Shown here: positions 35,155 through 44,478 of the stretch, in pieces
Layout of the letters: the number at the start of each line of letters is the position of its first letter
Numbering within the stretch: the stretch's first letter is position 1
Source of the DNA: Flavobacterium sp. 140616W15
Lineage (GTDB): Bacteria > Bacteroidota > Bacteroidia > Flavobacteriales > Flavobacteriaceae
Length of the DNA: 64,000 bases
Direction of reading: 5' to 3'
Assembly: GCF_003668995.1 (NCBI RefSeq)
Contig: NZ_CP033068.1
Span: 496,001-560,000, forward strand
Notes under the pieces: generated by a model
The model's input: the letters and a program-made list of their open reading frames with translations, nothing else
What the model was told of the DNA's origin: nothing
The model's database searches: none
Translations under genes and position numbers: made by a program

Positions 35155-37077
35155 ATGAGAGAACTTTTGACGATTTCTCTTGTCTTTATTTTGTCGTTTA
35201 ACAAAATAACAGCACAAGAATCAATCATTGAACACAAAATTCAAAAAGGAGAAACTGCTTATTTCATAGCCCAGAAATATAAAGTTTCCTTAGATGAGAT
35301 TTACAAATTAAATCCCGAATCACAAAACGGATTAAGGGATAACCAGATTGTCCGGATTCCTGTGCATACTCCAATTATGGAGACAGAAATCAAACAACTT
35401 ACACACACAGTTGCTGCCAAAGAAACATTGTTTGGATTGTCAAAACAATACAATGTGAGTGTCGAAGCCATTCAAAATGAAAACACTTCAATCCTTGCTG
35501 ATGGATTAAAAATTGGTCAGGAACTTATTATTCCACAAGAAAACAACAGTAAAGTAAAAAATGCCTCTATAAATACAGTTACTTCTTCTAAAGCAATGCA
35601 TCAGGTTTTAGCAAAAGAATCTTTATTTAGTATTGCCAGACAATATAATGTTTCGGTTCAGGATTTGGAAACTTTAAATAAGGATATCTTATTAAATGGT
35701 TTGCAGATAGGACAAACAATTGTAATTCCGAATAAAAGAAAAACAATCGATGGCAGAGTTCGTATTATAAATGGAGAGACTATTTTTCATGTTGTAGCTC
35801 CAAAAGAGACAAAATATTCGATTGCTAAAAAATATGGAATTACAATAGATCAGCTTGAGTCTCAAAATCCTGAGATTGTAAACGGATTAGTTGAAGGTAA
35901 TAAGTTAGCTATTAATATTAAAGAAATTACGCCTACCAACGATAATGAGGAGTTGATGCTTGCATTGGCAGAGAAACAAGTTGTAGTCGAAAAAACCAAA
36001 GCTAAGACAATCGAATTAGAAGATTTAAAAGATCGATTGGTGATTCAAAAAGAGATGAACCAAAAAGTAATTAAAATCAACGATCTTAATGTTGATCTTA
36101 AGGGCATGGATGGTTTAAAAGGTAATTCGATTGAGAAACTGCGACTTGTTTTAGAAGCTAATAAAAATGTTCAGGAAGTCTTAATGTCAAAATTAGATTC
36201 ACTGGTTGTAATTATGACTGATGATTTAACTGAATTAAAAAAGATGGATATCTTGAATATGAAAGAGTCCAAACGGTTAGAGAAGAAATCGTATGAAAGC
36301 ATTTCAAAGACTAACGAATTATCATCTCAGCTAAAAAAAGAATTAGCAGAGAACAGAAAGTCTTATGCTGGCTTGATGAATAAAGTAGAACGAATCGCTG
36401 TTGAAGAAAATCAAGAGTACAAAAGAAAGGTTCGTGAGAATATTAAAAATAAAACTGGGGAGACGTTATTGCAAAGTCTTTCTTTAGAAAAAATCCAGTA
36501 TTATAAAATTGATCAAGAGAAAAATGATGCTCAGAATCAAAAATTGATTGCTAAAATTGATTCATTAGATACTCAGAAAAAAATAGAAGTAAAACGACGA
36601 ATAAGTAAAGCTTCGTTTTACGGATCTGAAGCCCGCGAATTTGATGATAGATTGGCTTTGGTAAAATTAAAAAGATACCAAGATAAAGTATTACATAATC
36701 AAATAAATACTGAAACTCCGATTACGACGTTATCATTAGATGAAATAAAGCAGAAGATAAAAGAAGATCCACTTTATAATAATGAAGAGGTAAAGATTGA
36801 AGTTTTTGATAACCTAAAAGCAGTTCCTAACGGATATTATTTGGTTTTAGGTATATTTACAGACGCTACGCAAAGAGATCAGTTTATTATGAAGCTGATA
36901 GACACAGGTGATTTTAATGCCAGTTTCTTCTATAATGTAAACAGCCAATCGTATTATGTTTATTCTGATGCTTTTGAAAACATAGAAGAAGCTTTATATA
37001 AGTACAAACAAAAAGAAAATACGCCACTTTATAAAAATTGGAGTATTGCTAAATTAGAATTATACATTAGCAAATAA
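35155..37077 (+). CDS. Exported protein with four LysM domains, coiled coil and SPOR-like end
   Basis: A 640-residue envelope protein with signal peptide 1-20. Four LysM peptidoglycan-binding repeats lie at about 24-70, 82-128, 147-192 and 210-255, each with a GETxxxIAxKYxVSxxxL core and an IGQxxxIP-type end. A long charged coiled coil (about 260-520) follows. The last 80 residues (GYYLVLGIFTDATQRDQFI...QSYYVYSDAFENIEEAL) have the layout of a SPOR domain, which binds denuded glycan strands. It is 66 nt before a second LysM gene. It probably bridges cell-wall layers or assists division or envelope assembly, which is inference. Confidence 0.85.
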   Translation: MRELLTISLVFILSFNKITAQESIIEHKIQKGETAYFIAQKYKVSLDEIYKLNPESQNGLRDNQIVRIPVHTPIMETEIKQLTHTVAAKETLFGLSKQYNVSVEAIQNENTSILADGLKIGQELIIPQENNSKVKNASINTVTSSKAMHQVLAKESLFSIARQYNVSVQDLETLNKDILLNGLQIGQTIVIPNKRKTIDGRVRIINGETIFHVVAPKETKYSIAKKYGITIDQLESQNPEIVNGLVEGNKLAINIKEITPTNDNEELMLALAEKQVVVEKTKAKTIELEDLKDRLVIQKEMNQKVIKINDLNVDLKGMDGLKGNSIEKLRLVLEANKNVQEVLMSKLDSLVVIMTDDLTELKKMDILNMKESKRLEKKSYESISKTNELSSQLKKELAENRKSYAGLMNKVERIAVEENQEYKRKVRENIKNKTGETLLQSLSLEKIQYYKIDQEKNDAQNQKLIAKIDSLDTQKKIEVKRRISKASFYGSEAREFDDRLALVKLKRYQDKVLHNQINTETPITTLSLDEIKQKIKEDPLYNNEEVKIEVFDNLKAVPNGYYLVLGIFTDATQRDQFIMKLIDTGDFNASFFYNVNSQSYYVYSDAFENIEEALYKYKQKENTPLYKNWSIAKLELYISK

Positions 37078-37143
37078 TTAACAGGTATGATGAATCTTGT
37101 TTTATACAGAAATGCTACCTTGTTTTAAATTTTTTACCATATT

Positions 37144-39162
37144 ATGAAATACATTTCAATACTAATTACAACCGTTTTTTTGATATCTTATTCTGTTTTT
37201 TCACAGGATAAAATTAGTAAACACACTGTTGCCAAGGGGGAAACAATTAACCAAATTGCGCAAAAATATAAGGTGACTCCTTATGATATTTATAAACTGA
37301 ACCCTGATGCACAAAGAGGATTAAAGCTGGATAGTGTTTTGTTGATCCCGAATAACTCAGGAAAAGCTACAAGTTCAGAAAAAGTCACAGCAACAACAGT
37401 TACTCCTAAAAAAACAAATGGAACAATTACGCATGAAGTAGTGGCTAAGGAAACACTTTTTGGGATTGAAAAAAAATATAACATTTCAGATGAAGCTTTA
37501 AAAAAAGCCAATCCATTTCTTGAAAAAGATGGTTTACAAATAGGACAGACGCTTGTTATTCCTTCAGGGAATAGTACCGCAAAAGATTCAAAAACAATAC
37601 CTGCCACAAAGTTAGTTCCTGCTAAAAAAGAGCAATATGTTTATCATGATGTTTTGGCAAAGGAAACTAAATATTCGATTGCAAAACAATACGGAATTAC
37701 AGTAGAAGAATTAGAAAAACGCAATCCAGAAGTTGTTCCTAACCTGCCAGTAGGATATCGTTTAACTATAAAAGGAACTGCTCCAAAAACTGTTGCGACT
37801 ACAGCTCCTATTGTTAAAAATGAAGTGAAGTCTCCAGTAATTGAAACTGTTAAGAAAGTATCGTATGCAGATTATCAGGTAAGACCAAAGGAAACATTAT
37901 ATAGTTTGTCTAAAACATTTGGTTTATCGCAAGACGAATTAATAAAATTGAATCCTACACTATCCGGAGGAGTTCAAGAAGGGATGATTTTGAAAGTTCC
38001 TGCTGGAATTATGCCACCACCAGAAATAAAATCAGAAACTAGACCAGAAATTAAAGAAGAGGTTAAAGAGATTGTTACTTTATCTAAAAAGAGAGGATCT
38101 AATGATCGTAAGAAAATAGCGTTATTGTTGCCATTTAATTTATCTAAAATTCAAAATGATACAACAAGCACTGCTAGTCGTTTGAAGAAAGACAAGTTTT
38201 TAAGTATGACTTTAGATTTTTATTCTGGGGCATTAATGGCAATAGACTCGGCTAAAGTTCTTGGATTACCAATAGATGTTTCTATTTTTGATTCGCAAGA
38301 AACTAAAGGAGGTTCAAATGTAGCTTCAATTATTCAAAATAATAGATTACAAGAAACCGATGCAGTAATCGGGCCATTCTACCAAAGCAATGCAGAGTCA
38401 ACTGCTAAGTTATTACTAGAAAGCGATGTTCCGGTAATTTCTCCTTTGTCTAAAGATAAAGGGAATGCTTTTGATAATCTGTATCAGACTATTCCTTCGA
38501 ACGATATTACTAGGAATGCTATGTTTGATTATATGCGTTCTAAAGGAGGAAATATAATTGCAGTTGTTGATAAGAAAAAAGAATCAGTAAGACAATATAT
38601 TCAACAAAACCAAAAAGGAGTAATTTTTGCACCAGTCACAGAAGCAGGTGATTTTAATCCTGCAGGTTTAAAAATTCAGTTTGTACCTAACAGAATGAAT
38701 TATGTCGTAATGGAAACAGCTAATACGGCTATGATTAATGCTACAATTAAAGTTTTATTGAGTTCTATGTCGGCATATCAAGTACAGTTGGTAATTCTAG
38801 AACCAAATAATACATTAGACACAGACGAGGTTAGCTTTGAAAGTTTGACTAAGTTGAAATTAATGTATCCATCAATAACACGTGAAAATGAATCTTCAGG
38901 TGCACTTATTTTTGAAAAAGAGTATAGAATCAAAAATAAGATCAATCCAAATACGTATGCTACCAGAGGTTTTGATGTTACTTTTGATACTATGATGCGT
39001 TTGTCTCAGGGGAAAACCTATGAGGAAACTGCAAACGAAATCGCAACGGAACAAATAGATAATAAATTTGAATTTTATAAAAAAGAAGATGGAGGCTATG
39101 CCAATAAAGGCGTTTACATCTTGTATTACGATAGTGATTTAACAATAAAAGAAGCGAACTAA
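37144..39162 (+). CDS. Exported protein with four LysM domains and a periplasmic-binding-protein-like domain
   Basis: A 672-residue envelope protein with signal peptide 1-21 (ends VFSQ). Four LysM repeats lie at about 25-70, 95-142, 172-215 and 240-285, such as HTVAKGETINQIAQKYKVTPYDIYKLNP. The C-terminal half (about 325-665) looks like a type 1 periplasmic binding fold: KKIALLLPFNLSKIQ, LDFYSGALMAIDSA, DAVIGPFYQSNAESTAKLL, VPVISPLSKDKGN. This recalls LpoA-like activators and branched-chain amino-acid-binding proteins. The combination suggests a peptidoglycan-anchored sensor or regulator of wall synthesis; that is inference. The stop codon overlaps the next start (TAATG). Confidence 0.85.
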   Translation: MKYISILITTVFLISYSVFSQDKISKHTVAKGETINQIAQKYKVTPYDIYKLNPDAQRGLKLDSVLLIPNNSGKATSSEKVTATTVTPKKTNGTITHEVVAKETLFGIEKKYNISDEALKKANPFLEKDGLQIGQTLVIPSGNSTAKDSKTIPATKLVPAKKEQYVYHDVLAKETKYSIAKQYGITVEELEKRNPEVVPNLPVGYRLTIKGTAPKTVATTAPIVKNEVKSPVIETVKKVSYADYQVRPKETLYSLSKTFGLSQDELIKLNPTLSGGVQEGMILKVPAGIMPPPEIKSETRPEIKEEVKEIVTLSKKRGSNDRKKIALLLPFNLSKIQNDTTSTASRLKKDKFLSMTLDFYSGALMAIDSAKVLGLPIDVSIFDSQETKGGSNVASIIQNNRLQETDAVIGPFYQSNAESTAKLLLESDVPVISPLSKDKGNAFDNLYQTIPSNDITRNAMFDYMRSKGGNIIAVVDKKKESVRQYIQQNQKGVIFAPVTEAGDFNPAGLKIQFVPNRMNYVVMETANTAMINATIKVLLSSMSAYQVQLVILEPNNTLDTDEVSFESLTKLKLMYPSITRENESSGALIFEKEYRIKNKINPNTYATRGFDVTFDTMMRLSQGKTYEETANEIATEQIDNKFEFYKKEDGGYANKGVYILYYDSDLTIKEAN

Positions 39163-39563
39163 TGACATCAAAAGTAACCTACTTAGGAGATTTAAGAACT
39201 AAATCAATACATGTACAATCAGGAAGTGAAATCATTTCTGATGCACCTTTAGATAATAATGGAAAAGGAGAAGCTTTTTCTCCAACAGATACTGTAGCAA
39301 ATGCTTTGGCAAGTTGTATGATGACTATTATGGGAATTAAAGCCCGTGATATGAATGTTGATATTGCTAACTCTACTGCTGATGTTACTAAGATAATGAG
39401 TGCTGAACCTAGAAGAATTGGAGCAATAGAGATTGTTTTTGAAATGAAAGGAACAGACGATGAAAAAAGTAAAACGATCTTGGAGAGAGCTGGTATGACT
39501 TGCCCAGTTTTCTTGAGTTTACATCCTGAAATCGAAAAGCGAATTACTTTTAACTGGAAGTAG
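39162..39563 (+). CDS. OsmC-family peroxiredoxin-like protein
   Basis: A 133-residue cytoplasmic OsmC/Ohr-type protein that reduces organic hydroperoxides with two Cys residues. Cys52 lies in NALASCMMTIMGIKA and the second Cys in AGMTCPVFLSLHPEI near residue 116; both are in the positions of the redox pair. It overlaps the LysM/PBP gene by one base (TAATG), so the two are translationally coupled, an odd pairing of envelope and redox functions. A bidirectional terminator follows. Confidence 0.9.
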   Translation: MTSKVTYLGDLRTKSIHVQSGSEIISDAPLDNNGKGEAFSPTDTVANALASCMMTIMGIKARDMNVDIANSTADVTKIMSAEPRRIGAIEIVFEMKGTDDEKSKTILERAGMTCPVFLSLHPEIEKRITFNWK

Positions 39564-39584
39564 TTTTGTAATAAATCCATATTT

Positions 39585-39620
39585 AAAAAGCCATCAAAGA
39601 ATATTTTTTGATGGCTTTTT
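39585..39620. terminator. Bidirectional terminator between osmC-like gene and GH35
   Basis: AAAAAGCCATCAAA (39585-39598) and TTTGATGGCTTTTT (39607-39620) form a 14-bp perfect stem with an 8-nt loop, usable from both convergent genes. Confidence 0.9.
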
Positions 39621-39625
39621 AATTT

Positions 39626-41494
39626 TTAATTCGGTATACCTTTTTCGGGTTTCAGGTCTTCTAAGATAGGAGTATCTATTGTTTTTACTTCTTTTTGAAT
39701 AGTTTCATTTTTTTGTTCAAAAATGGTAATATTGTTTTTACCTTTTTTAAGCCAACATCCTGGTACGTATAGTGTTTGTTGAGGACCAACACTCCAGTAA
39801 CGACCAATATTAATTCCGTTTATAAATACAATTCCTTTACCCCAATCGCGCATATCTAAAAATGTGTCTCCAGTTTTACTAAGTTTAAAAGTACCTTGGT
39901 ATAAAGTTGGACGGTTTGTTTTTGCTGAATTTTGGTATGCTATCAAATCTGGTTCAGAAGTCATAGGTAATTTATACATTTCCCAATCGCCAGTAATTGT
40001 TTCTCCATTAATAATAACAGGACTTATAATTCCTTTATTATTGGCATTAATTTGTGCTCCGTAATTGATACGTCCCATGTTTTCAACAACAATATCTAGA
40101 GTAGCATTAAAGGGAACTTCGATTTCGCAATTGTACTTTTTATAATAACGATTTAACTCAGCTACTTTTTTTCCGTTTACATATACTATTGCATAGTCAC
40201 GTAATCCATTTAATTCTAATTTTCCGCTAATGGGCTGAGTGAATTTTTTGCTGTACCAAACATAACCGTTACCTTGATTTAACTGTTCGAATGTTAGTGG
40301 ATTGTCTTCTATTACAGGAGTGATTTTTGATTTTAAATCAGCTAAATCGACTGCTTTAGTAAGCTTAATATTCGGAATAGTTATTACAGGTATTTTGGCA
40401 GGAATGTCTGGAGTTTCGGCTGTTTTTAATAATTCTCTAAGTGCATTATATTTTGGAGTTGCCCAACCAGCTTCACTAATCGGAGCATCATAATCGTAGG
40501 ACGTCATATCGGGCTGAATATCGTGTTCTTTGTCGTAATTAGCACCAGAAGTAAAGCCAAAGTTTGTTCCTCCGTGAATCATATAATAATTAAACGAAAC
40601 TTGGTTGTCTAAATATTTTTTTGTCTGACGTACGGTTTGTTCTGGTTTTTGAGTTGGGAATGGTTCTGCCCAATGATCTAACCATCCAGGGTAAAATTCT
40701 GCCACCATATAAGGGCCTTGATTATTATTGAATTGATTGACTACCGTTTTTAGTTTAGTAATATCACTTTCTCCGTTTGCTGTTGGTAAAGCTCCTGGTA
40801 AGGCGCCACCTTCAAATAACCAACTTCCATCAGAAGTAAAGAAAGGAACTTCGAAACCAATGTCTTTTAATTGTTGGAATACAGCCGCGCTATATTTTTT
40901 ATGTTCTTCTAAGGGTATGTCTTTTCGCTGTGCAACATAAGAACCGAATTCATTCTCTCCTTGTACCATGATAATAGGACCTCCTTTAGTAATTTGTAAA
41001 TCTTTAACCTGATTATACAATTCGGTAAAATAGGCTTTGGTTGCAGTTAGATATTCTTTGTTGTTGCCACGAATTACCATATTAGGTACATTTTGTAAAA
41101 ACCACGGATAGCCTCCAAATTCCCATTCGGCACATACATAAGGACCTGGACGTAAGATTACGAATAAGCCTTCTTCTTGTGCTATTTTAATATATTCAGC
41201 TACGTTTTTATTACCTGTTTTAAAATCCCAAACTCCAGGAGTTATTTCGTGATAGTTCCAAAATACATACGTTGCTACTGCATTTAATCCCATTGATTTC
41301 ATCATTTTTAGGCGATGACGCCAGTATTGTTGTGGAATTCGAGAATAGTGCATTTCGCCCGAATGGATTTGTGTAGGTTTACCATTCAATAGAAAATTAC
41401 CATCGCTTATAGCAAAAGTTTGTTTTGGTTGAGCATATAGAGGTATTGTTATTAATAAAGAAAATAAGAGGGCTAAATAATAGATTTTTTTCAT
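39626..41494 (-). CDS. GH35 beta-galactosidase, exported
   Basis: Releases terminal beta-linked galactose. A 622-residue secreted enzyme with signal peptide 1-22 (ends PLYAQ). GH35 catalytic motifs: GGPIIMVQGENEFG with acid/base Glu182, and MVAEFYPGWLDHW with nucleophile Glu266. Others are HSGEMHYSRIPQQYWRHRL near 44 and HGGTNFGF. The C-terminal third carries jelly-roll domains. The ATG at 41494 is chosen because it begins the signal peptide. It is the last gene of the susC-D-led operon, behind GH109, and fits removal of galactose caps from a glycan before N-acetylgalactosaminidase action. Confidence 0.95.
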   Translation of the reverse strand: MKKIYYLALLFSLLITIPLYAQPKQTFAISDGNFLLNGKPTQIHSGEMHYSRIPQQYWRHRLKMMKSMGLNAVATYVFWNYHEITPGVWDFKTGNKNVAEYIKIAQEEGLFVILRPGPYVCAEWEFGGYPWFLQNVPNMVIRGNNKEYLTATKAYFTELYNQVKDLQITKGGPIIMVQGENEFGSYVAQRKDIPLEEHKKYSAAVFQQLKDIGFEVPFFTSDGSWLFEGGALPGALPTANGESDITKLKTVVNQFNNNQGPYMVAEFYPGWLDHWAEPFPTQKPEQTVRQTKKYLDNQVSFNYYMIHGGTNFGFTSGANYDKEHDIQPDMTSYDYDAPISEAGWATPKYNALRELLKTAETPDIPAKIPVITIPNIKLTKAVDLADLKSKITPVIEDNPLTFEQLNQGNGYVWYSKKFTQPISGKLELNGLRDYAIVYVNGKKVAELNRYYKKYNCEIEVPFNATLDIVVENMGRINYGAQINANNKGIISPVIINGETITGDWEMYKLPMTSEPDLIAYQNSAKTNRPTLYQGTFKLSKTGDTFLDMRDWGKGIVFINGINIGRYWSVGPQQTLYVPGCWLKKGKNNITIFEQKNETIQKEVKTIDTPILEDLKPEKGIPN

Positions 41495-41525
41495 TTTGGT
41501 TTGCTTAAAAGTGGTACGCATAACA

Positions 41526-41560
41526 AACAAGAGGGCACTTTATATGGGTGCCCTCTTGTT
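41526..41560 (-). terminator. Hairpin between the GH109 and GH35 genes
   Basis: AACAAGAGGGCAC (41526-41538) and GTGCCCTCTTGTT (41548-41560) form a perfect 13-bp stem, GC-rich for this genome, with a 9-nt loop. No T-run follows on the minus strand, so it may be an mRNA-stability or processing element rather than a true terminator. Confidence 0.6.
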
Positions 41561-41585
41561 ATAATTTAACTAACTTCAAAAATAT

Positions 41586-42965
41586 TTATTTAGAAAATTC
41601 TAAACCTTTTAATTTGTTCCAACCACCACGTGTGAAATCAGGAATTTCTACTGGAGATGAATTATTGTCAAGAGAAATTTCTGTTAATGGAGCTAAACAA
41701 GACCATTCAGCTAAATCGTACACATCCATATCAAGAGGTAATCCGTTTTGTAAGCAGTAAATCAAACGGTAATCCATGATGAAATCCATTCCACCGTGTC
41801 CACCAACTTGTTTTGCTTTTTCTTCTATTCCTGCAACAATTGGGTGTTTGTATTTTTCCATTAATGCTTTTTTCACTTCTTCTGGCATGAATCTGTGTGC
41901 ATTTAAGTTTTCATGATCAGGTTTAATATCTGAGCTAATTGATTTTGCATCTAATGCATAACCTTCTACAGGATATTTATTAGCAAATCCTTTAGTTCCA
42001 CTAAGTTGGTACATACGACTGTATGGGCGTGGAGATGTTACATCATGTTGAATTTGGATTGTTTTACCATTTTCTGTACGAATCATAGTCATAGTATGAT
42101 CACCGTTTCTAAAGTCTTTAACATCAACTCCAGATTTTTCTTTAATGTAAGCAGGGTTTCCTACTGCTTTTGTATCCATAGATACTAAGTAGTTCATTTT
42201 GTCACCACGGTGAATGTTTAATGCCTGACAAGCTGGTCCCATACCATGTGTTGCGTAAATGTCACCACGGTGTTTTTTGTTGTAATCCATACGCCAGTTA
42301 TTCCAGTATTCTCCCCAAAATGGTTGAAGACCGTGAATATAAGAACCTTCAGCATGAAGAATTTCTCCAAATAAACCTTGTTGAGCCATGTTTAATGTAG
42401 TAAGTTCGAAGAAATCATACACACAGTTTTCTAACATCATACAGTGTTTACGAGTTTTTTCTGAAGTATCGATAAGATCCCAGATTTCTTTCATATTCAT
42501 TGCACCAGGAACTTCTATAGCTACGTGTTTACCATCTTTCATGGCTTGAGTACCAATGTTAGCGTGATTTTTCCAATCAGTAGCAATGTATACTAAGTCT
42601 ACATTTGGTAATGCTGTAACTTTTTTCCATGCATTAGCATCTCCATAAAATTCTTGTGCTTTAGGAAGTCCTCTTTTAGTTAGAATCTCATTTGCTTTAG
42701 CTGTGTTTTCTTGGGTCATGTCACATAATGCAACTATTTCAACTCCAGGAATATGTGTCATACGTTCTACTGCTCCTGGACCACGCATTCCGAGTCCGAT
42801 AAAAGCAACACGAACATTTGGAATTGGTGCTGTAGCTAAACGTAAAACATCTTTTTGTCCTTTGGCACGAGGAGGAGTAGGTGTCTTAATCATTTGAGCT
42901 GAAGAAGTAGCATATCCTAAAAAGAAGCAGGATATTAGAATAAATTTAAAGATACTAGTTTTCAT
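41586..42965 (-). CDS. GH109 alpha-N-acetylgalactosaminidase (Gfo/Idh/MocA fold)
   Basis: A 459-residue exported enzyme (signal peptide 1-23, ends TSSAQ) with a Rossmann NAD-binding domain: RVAFIGLGMRGPGAVERM near residue 51, then VALCDM, VDLVYIATDWKNHA and KHVAIEVPGAMNM. GH109 members cleave terminal alpha-linked GalNAc using tightly bound NAD+ by an oxidation-elimination route. Family traits seen are GSYIHGLQPFWGEYWNNWR, ATHGMGPACQALNIHRGD and VGGHGGMDFIMDYRL. The specificity is inferred from the family; some members act on other sugars. Its place between SusC/D and GH35 fits degradation of a GalNAc-containing glycan. Confidence 0.92.
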   Translation of the reverse strand: MKTSIFKFILISCFFLGYATSSAQMIKTPTPPRAKGQKDVLRLATAPIPNVRVAFIGLGMRGPGAVERMTHIPGVEIVALCDMTQENTAKANEILTKRGLPKAQEFYGDANAWKKVTALPNVDLVYIATDWKNHANIGTQAMKDGKHVAIEVPGAMNMKEIWDLIDTSEKTRKHCMMLENCVYDFFELTTLNMAQQGLFGEILHAEGSYIHGLQPFWGEYWNNWRMDYNKKHRGDIYATHGMGPACQALNIHRGDKMNYLVSMDTKAVGNPAYIKEKSGVDVKDFRNGDHTMTMIRTENGKTIQIQHDVTSPRPYSRMYQLSGTKGFANKYPVEGYALDAKSISSDIKPDHENLNAHRFMPEEVKKALMEKYKHPIVAGIEEKAKQVGGHGGMDFIMDYRLIYCLQNGLPLDMDVYDLAEWSCLAPLTEISLDNNSSPVEIPDFTRGGWNKLKGLEFSK

Positions 42966-43142
42966 GTTGAATTAATTTAATTTAATAGTGTGGGACATTC
43001 TGCTTTAAGACTGTCTTATCGTTGTTGTCTTTATTTTAATTTTATGGCAAAGTACTAAAATTTATACTTGGCATATTATGATTTAATGGTTTTGTGAACT
43101 TAGTTTTTGCTTTGGTGTATTGATTAAAGAAACCTCCATCTT

Positions 43143-44339
43143 TTAAAAGAAAAAACCTTTTTCTATACCACCGGAATAGTCCATTCTATATCCTTTTCTG
43201 CCCGTATTATCTACAGTGAAAGTGGCAGTGTCTATTTCTTTCCAAATTCCTTTGTCATCGCAATACCATTGATTGTTAAACAAAACTTTGCGGGATTTAT
43301 TTCCTTGTTGTGGTACAAAATTTTCTAAGAAGGAATGAAATCTTTTTAAATAGGTGTTAGTTTGCGGACGATTAAAACTAGCAATTAAGATCCATTTTTT
43401 TTGTTCAGGTGCATAAAAGTAAGCGGTGTATGTAGTTGAGTTGTCGTTTTGAGGAACTCCATTAAGTAAGAACTTATAAGTGGTTCCTGCTTTCCAGTTG
43501 TATTTTAAATAGCTTTGTCCGCCAGATCCTTCATTTCCAAACTCACCAGTTTTTACATTTTCTCCCTTTTTAAGCATTTTAATTTTATGCGAATCTGGAA
43601 TACTTTTAGGATCATCAGTAACAAAAGGACTCCAAACAGAGAATAATACACGGCGTTCTGTTTCAGAATTTACCTGAATCCCAAAATAACCTTCGCCAAA
43701 ACCGTTTGCCATATAATAAGATCCTATTTTATCTTCGTTTACAGGAACAGTAATTTCGTTGTAATACCATTGAACATTCACTTTTTCTGGTATTTCGTAA
43801 TTTAAATGTACAGAAGGACCTCTTCGACCCCAATGAAAAAAATTATCATCATTATTTGGAACATAGGCAACCTTTCCTTGAAGTGCCGCCCCATCAATGA
43901 TTAATTTAGAAATAGAAGGAAAACTATTTTGTGTTTTAGAGATTCCTTTTATTTTTAAAGCCACATATCCTGTGTCAACAATTTTCCATTCTCCTATTAG
44001 AATAGGTTTTTTGTTAGATTGGTCAAATTCGATTTTTTTGAATTCTTTGTTAATGCCAAATTCTAATGTAGATTTTCCTTGAATAGTTACATTTTCATCT
44101 GTAGAAATTCGGATTAACCCTGGAGTTGAAACTCTAAAATAAACCGTAAAATATTCTTTAGGGTTAGTCCAGTTTTCTATTCCATTATCAGTTATAGTAT
44201 TGTTATTCTCATGATTATTAGAACTGAAAGCATTGCCACCAAGAGGCAAATGAATTTCGTTTTTTGAATCTTGTGCTAATACATTTGTACTTAAAAATAC
44301 CAATGTAAGGAAAGAGAAAATAATTTTAAAATATTTCAT
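43143..44339 (-). CDS. Exported DUF5077/DUF3472 protein
   Basis: A 398-residue secreted protein with signal peptide 1-22 (ends NVLAQ). The N-terminal part (about 25-155) corresponds to DUF5077 and the remainder (about 170-395) to DUF3472, with HWGRRGPSVHLNYEIP, GSYYMANGFGEGYFGIQVNSETERRVLFSVWSPF and GEGSGGQ-like turns. Proteins of this type occur in polysaccharide-utilisation loci as putative carbohydrate-binding or -modifying lectin-like proteins; no activity is established. It lies between susD and GH109 on the same strand, with a 138-nt gap to susD. Confidence 0.82.
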   Translation of the reverse strand: MKYFKIIFSFLTLVFLSTNVLAQDSKNEIHLPLGGNAFSSNNHENNNTITDNGIENWTNPKEYFTVYFRVSTPGLIRISTDENVTIQGKSTLEFGINKEFKKIEFDQSNKKPILIGEWKIVDTGYVALKIKGISKTQNSFPSISKLIIDGAALQGKVAYVPNNDDNFFHWGRRGPSVHLNYEIPEKVNVQWYYNEITVPVNEDKIGSYYMANGFGEGYFGIQVNSETERRVLFSVWSPFVTDDPKSIPDSHKIKMLKKGENVKTGEFGNEGSGGQSYLKYNWKAGTTYKFLLNGVPQNDNSTTYTAYFYAPEQKKWILIASFNRPQTNTYLKRFHSFLENFVPQQGNKSRKVLFNNQWYCDDKGIWKEIDTATFTVDNTGRKGYRMDYSGGIEKGFFF

Positions 44340-44478
44340 TTAGCCTGATTTTAGCTATTATTTGTTTTTTGCATTTAACTTCTCTAGAATCCCCCTTATC
44401 AGCAAGGGGGAATTCTAAAGAGAGCCTTATTTACTAACTAACCATTCAATTCAAAATTAGTTTTTTTCAAAATCTTGT

